Below are positions 60,680 to 64,000 of a stretch of 64,000 nt of DNA, piece by piece. This DNA comes from Nonomuraea polychroma (GTDB lineage Bacteria > Actinomycetota > Actinomycetes > Streptosporangiales > Streptosporangiaceae). The DNA lies in assembly GCF_004011505.1 (NCBI RefSeq), contig NZ_SAUN01000001.1, positions 2,170,001 through 2,234,000 on the forward strand. The letters run 5' to 3'. Below the pieces are notes generated by a model. That model ran no database searches. It worked only from the letters and a program-made list of their open reading frames with translations, and was not told the DNA's origin. The first letter of the stretch is position 1. Each line of letters opens with the position of its first letter. The position numbers were made by a program, and so were the translations under genes.

Positions 60680-61756
60680 ATGGAACTACGTACCGTGCTC
60701 GTCGTGGGCACCGGTCTGATCGGCACCTCCGCGGCGCTGGCGCTGCGTAAGCGCGGCGTGCGCGTCCTGCTGGCCGACCGCGACCAGGGAGCCGTACGGC
60801 TGGCACGGGAACTCGGCGCGGGGGAGGAGTGGGACACCCGCCAGAAGGCGGACCTGGCGGTCATCGCGGTCCCTCCGGCCCACGTGGCGTCCGAGTTGCT
60901 GGAGTTGCAGCGGGACGGTGTGGCGAGGTTCTACACCGACGTCGCCAGCGTGAAGGCGGAGCCCATCAACCGCGCCACGCAGCTCGGCTGCGACCTGGCC
61001 ACCTACGTCGCCTCCCATCCGCTGGCCGGCCGTGAGAAGTCGGGCCCCGGCGCCGCGCGCGACGATCTGTTCCTGGGCCGCCCGTGGGCGCTCTGCCCCA
61101 CCGGGGAGGCCCACCCCGACGCGAAAGCGGCCGTGCTGCGGCTGATCGAGCTGTGCGGGGCCAACCCGGTCGAGGTCAACGCCGAGGAGCATGACCGCGC
61201 GGTGGCCGTCGTCTCCCACGCGCCCCACGTGACCGCCTCCGCCGTGGCCGCGCGGCTGGCCGACGCCACGGACGTCGCGCTCGGCCTGGCCGGGCAGGGG
61301 GTACGCGACGTCACCAGGATCGCCGGCAGCGACCCCGGGCTGTGGCTCGGCATCCTGTCCGGCAACGCCACCCCGGTCGCCGAGGTGCTCGAGGCCGTCG
61401 CACACGACCTTGCCGAGGCCGCGACCGCGCTGCGCGCCTTGGCCGAGGGCGACGGCACCGCCACGGGCGAGCTGACCCAGCTGCTCAAGCGCGGCGTCGC
61501 CGGCCACGACCGCATCCCGGGCAAGCACGGCGGCCCGGCCTCCGCCTACGCCGTCGTCCAGGTCGTCATCGGCGACCGGCCCGGCCAGCTCGCCCGCCTC
61601 TTCCAGGTGTGCGACGAGGTGGGGGTCAACGTCGAGGACGTGCGCCTGGAGCACGCGCCCGGGCTGCCCCTGGGCATCGCCGAGCTGTCCGTTCAGCCCG
61701 ACGCCGCCACCTCCCTCACCGACGCCCTGCGCGAACGCGGCTGGCAGGTCCCCTAG
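60680..61756 (+). CDS. tyrA: Prephenate dehydrogenase with C-terminal ACT domain
   Basis: A 358-residue TyrA that oxidatively decarboxylates prephenate to 4-hydroxyphenylpyruvate. Nucleotide-binding VLVVGTGLIGTSAALALRKRG, conserved catalytic-region ASHPLAGREKSGPGAARDDLFLGRPWALCP, VVSHAPHVTASAVAARLAD, and an ACT domain (YAVVQVVIGDRPGQLARLFQVCDEVGVNVEDVRLEHAPG) that should give tyrosine feedback inhibition. ATG 60680. In mycobacteria this position is followed by cmk; here the next 400 bases have no clear gene. Confidence 0.95.
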   Translation: MELRTVLVVGTGLIGTSAALALRKRGVRVLLADRDQGAVRLARELGAGEEWDTRQKADLAVIAVPPAHVASELLELQRDGVARFYTDVASVKAEPINRATQLGCDLATYVASHPLAGREKSGPGAARDDLFLGRPWALCPTGEAHPDAKAAVLRLIELCGANPVEVNAEEHDRAVAVVSHAPHVTASAVAARLADATDVALGLAGQGVRDVTRIAGSDPGLWLGILSGNATPVAEVLEAVAHDLAEAATALRALAEGDGTATGELTQLLKRGVAGHDRIPGKHGGPASAYAVVQVVIGDRPGQLARLFQVCDEVGVNVEDVRLEHAPGLPLGIAELSVQPDAATSLTDALRERGWQVP

Positions 61757-62164
61757 GACCGCGGCCGCCCGCTGTCCGCGCGGCCGGGCCGCGGCGCTGT
61801 GGCGCCGGGCCTTCGGAGGATCCGGCGGAGGCGCTGAGCAACGCGGCCCTGCTGGAGCCATTGTGGACACGAAAAGACGATGACGCTGCTTGCCCACTAC
61901 GTCGACCTCAAGGCCGGGGGCAAGCCGGTGGCCGGCAAGAGCGCGGTCGAGATGTACAAGGTGGGCTGGACCGACGCCAGGCCCGCCGTTCCCGCCGCAC
62001 GCCAGCCCCTTTCCACGTCACTTCTGAAGGGCCCTCCGCCGACGTGCGGAGGGTGGTGAAGGAGTGCAGGCCCGGGGGTGCACGGGACCCTCGGAACGTG
62101 GTGCCGGCCCGGGATGTCACATCCGAGCCTCCTCGATACGTCCGTGCTGTGGATCGAGGAGGTA
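61757..62164. other. Gene-poor gap with coding-like fragment and hairpin
   Basis: About 400 bases. GC-third-position bias shows two fragments: one in the frame reading EALSNAALLEPLWTRKDD (about 61822-61880), and a short ORF 61880-62059 (59 residues, MTLLAHYVDLKAGGKPVAGK). Together they look like the broken rest of a gene with a frame change; I do not recognise it. CCCTCCGC (62032-62039) and GCGGAGGG (62046-62053) form a perfect hairpin, and an ECF41-type promoter lies at 62115-62142. Confidence 0.35.
62115..62142 (+). promoter_or_regulatory. ECF41-type sigma factor promoter
   Basis: TGTCACA (62115-62121), 17 bases, CGTC (62139-62142). This is the published ECF41 target pattern (TGTCACA, 16-17 bases, CGTC) found before carboxymuconolactone decarboxylase, oxidoreductase and epimerase genes. 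Here it stands 23 bases before an oxidoreductase start. The -35 also forms the palindrome GGATGTCACATCC (62112-62124). Confidence 0.7.
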
Positions 62165-63319
62165 ATGACAATGACCGACATTCTTGTTCTGGGCGGCGGT
62201 TACACCGGCATCGCCGCGGCCATCCGGGTCGCCGTCAGGACCCGCCGCATCGGCGGCCGGGTCACCCTGGTGAACGCCTCGGCGCGGTTCACCGAACGGC
62301 TCCGGCTGCACCAGACGGCGGCCGGTGAGAAGCTGGCGGATCATTCGCTGGAGGACGTGCTCTCGGGCACCGGCATCCGGTTCGTCCAGGGCCGGGTGGC
62401 CGGGCTCGACGTCGGGCGGCGCGAGGCACGGCTCGACGACGGGCGTGTGCTCGGCTACGACAAGCTGATCTACGCTCTCGGCACCGTCACCGACGTCTCG
62501 GTGCCCGGCGTGGCCGAGCACGCCCACGTCTACGACGACTACCAGGGCACCACGCGGCTCGCCGAGCGCCTCGCCGCGCTCGACCGCGGCACCGTCGTCG
62601 TCGCCGGCGGCGGGCTCACCGGCGTGGAGTCGGCCGCCGAACTGGCCGAGGCACACCCGGGCCTGCACGTCGTCCTGGTCACGCGGGGCCGGCCGGGCGC
62701 CATGATGGGCGAGAAGGCCCGCGCCTACCTGGACGCGGTGCTGGAGCGGCTCGGCGTCGAGGTACGCGCCGGCGTGGACGTCACCAAAGTCCTGCCCGAC
62801 GCGGTCGAGCTGGCCGGCGGCGAGCTGATCCCCTCCGACGCCACCCTCTGGACGACGGGGACCAGAGGGCTGCCGGTGGCCGCGGAGTCCGGGCTGGTCG
62901 TCGACGAGCGCGGCAGGATCGTGGTCGATTCCGCGCTCCGCTCGGTGTCACACCCGGACGTGTACGCCGTCGGCGACGCCGCCGCGGTCACCCAGCCGTT
63001 CGGGGTGCTGCACGGCACCTGCCAGGGTGGCATCCCGACCGGGCTGCACGCGGCCGATTCCCTGGCCGCCACGCTGCGCGGCAAGACCCCCAAGCCGTTC
63101 CGGTTCGGATACATCCATCAGCCCGTCAGCCTCGGGCGGAAGGACGCGGTCATCCAGTTCACCCGGCCGGACGACAGCCCGCGCCGGTGGTTCCTGACCG
63201 GGCGGGCGGCGGTCGCGTACAAGGAGACGGTGTCCAGCAGCCCGATCACGACGTTCAGGCTGCTCAAGCGCGGTCTGGTGCCCGTCTGGGCGTTCGCGCT
63301 GACGGCCGGGCTCGCATGA
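62165..63319 (+). CDS. NAD(P)/FAD-dependent oxidoreductase (NDH-2-like)
   Basis: A 384-residue pyridine nucleotide-disulphide family oxidoreductase without redox cysteines, like type II NADH dehydrogenases. FAD motif ILVLGGGYTGIAAAIRVA, NAD motif TVVVAGGGLTGVESAAELAE, and second FAD motif HPDVYAVGDAAAV. A C-terminal amphipathic/hydrophobic end (LVPVWAFALTAGLA) could touch the membrane. GAGGAGG precedes ATG 62165 (ATG 62171 also in frame). The ECF41-type promoter upstream places it among ECF41/SigJ targets; no sigma gene is in the window. Confidence 0.88.
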   Translation: MTMTDILVLGGGYTGIAAAIRVAVRTRRIGGRVTLVNASARFTERLRLHQTAAGEKLADHSLEDVLSGTGIRFVQGRVAGLDVGRREARLDDGRVLGYDKLIYALGTVTDVSVPGVAEHAHVYDDYQGTTRLAERLAALDRGTVVVAGGGLTGVESAAELAEAHPGLHVVLVTRGRPGAMMGEKARAYLDAVLERLGVEVRAGVDVTKVLPDAVELAGGELIPSDATLWTTGTRGLPVAAESGLVVDERGRIVVDSALRSVSHPDVYAVGDAAAVTQPFGVLHGTCQGGIPTGLHAADSLAATLRGKTPKPFRFGYIHQPVSLGRKDAVIQFTRPDDSPRRWFLTGRAAVAYKETVSSSPITTFRLLKRGLVPVWAFALTAGLA

Positions 63320-63370
63320 TCGACAAAGCGCGGCGGACGAGCCGGTGATCTCGCCCGCCGCGCCCCCACG

Positions 63371-63565
63371 TCATTTCTTGGTGACCGCCTGACTGACGGC
63401 GTTCGGGCCGTCGTACTCGCGGTCCGGCATGGACTCCAGGGCCTTGACGATGTCGTTTCCCGCTCCGTGGTCGCGGGCGGCCTTGACCAGATCGTCCTTG
63501 CTGGCGGGGTAGTTCACGCCGCTCAGGCATTTCTGCAGGTCGATCGGATTCGGTGCTGTACTCAT
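63371..63565 (-). CDS. DUF2795 small protein
   Basis: A 64-residue protein of DUF2795: NPIDLQKCLSGVNYPASKDDLVKAARDHGAGNDIVKALESMPDREYDGPNAVSQAV is the full domain. Short helical proteins of this family are common in actinobacteria; no function known. ATG 63565. It lies 20 bases downstream of the glycosyltransferase stop on the same strand, and converges with the oxidoreductase with 51 bases between. Confidence 0.85.
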   Translation of the reverse strand: MSTAPNPIDLQKCLSGVNYPASKDDLVKAARDHGAGNDIVKALESMPDREYDGPNAVSQAVTKK

Positions 63566-63585
63566 GAGTGCCTGCTGCCCCCCGT

Positions 63586-64000
63586 TCACGAGACGTAACG
63601 GCGGGCCCGTGAGCCGGCCTGCGAGTCCTCCAGGCTGGCCAGCCTGGCCTCCACCCGCGGCGGCACGCGCCGCCGCTCGGCCAGCACCCACGGCAGGCCG
63701 CGCAGCGCGTCGAGCGCGGCCAGCGCCGAGACCCGGTCCCGCGGCACGGTCCTCGCCAGGTGCATGGTGCGCCGCAGGGCGGCGCCCACCGGCCGCCGCA
63801 GCCACGTGAACCACAACGTGTTACGCAGCCCGACGCGGCGCCTGGCGTGCGCGTCCCGGCTCCGCGACGCCTGATGGTGCACAGTCAGCTGCTCCAGGTA
63901 GCACAGCTCCCACCCGGCCGTCGCCAGGTCCACGGCCAGCAGTTCCTCCTCGCCGCCCAGCCACAGCCGGCGGTTGAACCCCCCGCACTCCAGGAACGCC
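63586..64000 (-). CDS. Glycosyltransferase family 2 protein, partial C-terminus
   Basis: The C-terminal 137 residues of a GT2-type glycosyltransferase; the start lies beyond the right edge. The segment GGFNRRLWLGGEEELLAVDLATAGWELCYLEQLTVHHQAS matches the GT2 pattern GGFDExFFLGGEExDLxLR and the histidine-rich acceptor loop after it. The C-terminus is Arg-rich helices that may sit on the membrane. Sugar and acceptor unknown. Confidence 0.7.
   Translation of the reverse strand, partial: AFLECGGFNRRLWLGGEEELLAVDLATAGWELCYLEQLTVHHQASRSRDAHARRRVGLRNTLWFTWLRRPVGAALRRTMHLARTVPRDRVSALAALDALRGLPWVLAERRRVPPRVEARLASLEDSQAGSRARRYVS

Overview
The window is a 64 kb piece of a high-GC (roughly 70%) actinobacterial chromosome. 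Codon third positions are almost all G or C, GTG and TTG starts are frequent, and the gene order polA-rpsA-coaE-uvrB ... pyrG-nudix-xerD-parA-scpA-scpB-rluB is the conserved actinobacterial arrangement also known from mycobacteria. A Spo0M-type sporulation protein, many small regulators and remnants of Uma2 and ABC-2 genes fit a filamentous member of the Streptosporangiales (Nonomuraea-like). The genus is an inference from style of sequence, not a computed result. I see no tRNA, rRNA, CRISPR array, insertion sequence or prophage.

Layout. 1-2.4 kb: end of a branched-chain amino acid ABC operon (livH, livM) and a PaaI thioesterase. 2.5-11.6 kb: information-processing genes polA, rpsA and coaE, with a polysaccharide deacetylase, epoxide hydrolase, GNAT acetyltransferase and Clp-N protein between them. 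11.6-19.1 kb: a proline-rich membrane protein, a 5.6 kb STAND gene (TIR, degenerate phosphoesterase, NACHT, pentapeptide, 15 WD40 repeats) and a divergent anion permease. 19.1-26.6 kb: an operon of membrane protein, cupin and inositol-phosphatase-like enzyme, a methyltransferase, and an operon of two SPFH proteins with Spo0M. 26.7-29.7 kb: a shrunken ABC-2 permease, an XRE regulator and uvrB. 29.8-37.2 kb: accessory genes (Rpn-like nuclease, two hydrolases, PadR, RIO kinase, Uma2 remnant, SDR). 37.3-41.3 kb: choline-kinase-like gene and dimethylglycine/sarcosine dehydrogenase, divergent around a GGTCTAGACC operator, plus a HutC/GntR regulator. 41.4-50.1 kb: amino-sugar locus with ABC importer, ROK regulator, GH89 alpha-N-acetylglucosaminidase, MurQ etherase and BadF-type kinase. 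50-64 kb: nitronate monooxygenase, acyltransferase, pyrG, ADP-ribose pyrophosphatase, xerD, parA, scpAB, rluB, aroH, tyrA, a FAD oxidoreductase behind an ECF41-type promoter, a DUF2795 protein and a partial glycosyltransferase.

How the genes work together. Two large blocks are chromosome maintenance: polA and uvrB share a promoter pattern resembling the PafBC (RecA-independent) DNA-damage class, and xerD/parA/scpAB/rluB are tightly overlapped. The ROK-controlled divergent operons form a complete path from uptake of an alpha-GlcNAc-containing sugar to phosphorylation and lactyl-ether cleavage. The most novel-looking items are the TIR/dead-phosphoesterase/NACHT/WD40 protein, the GH89-MurQ-kinase-ABC-ROK locus, the membrane protein/cupin/phosphatase operon, and the LivH permease carrying an extracellular beta-sandwich domain.
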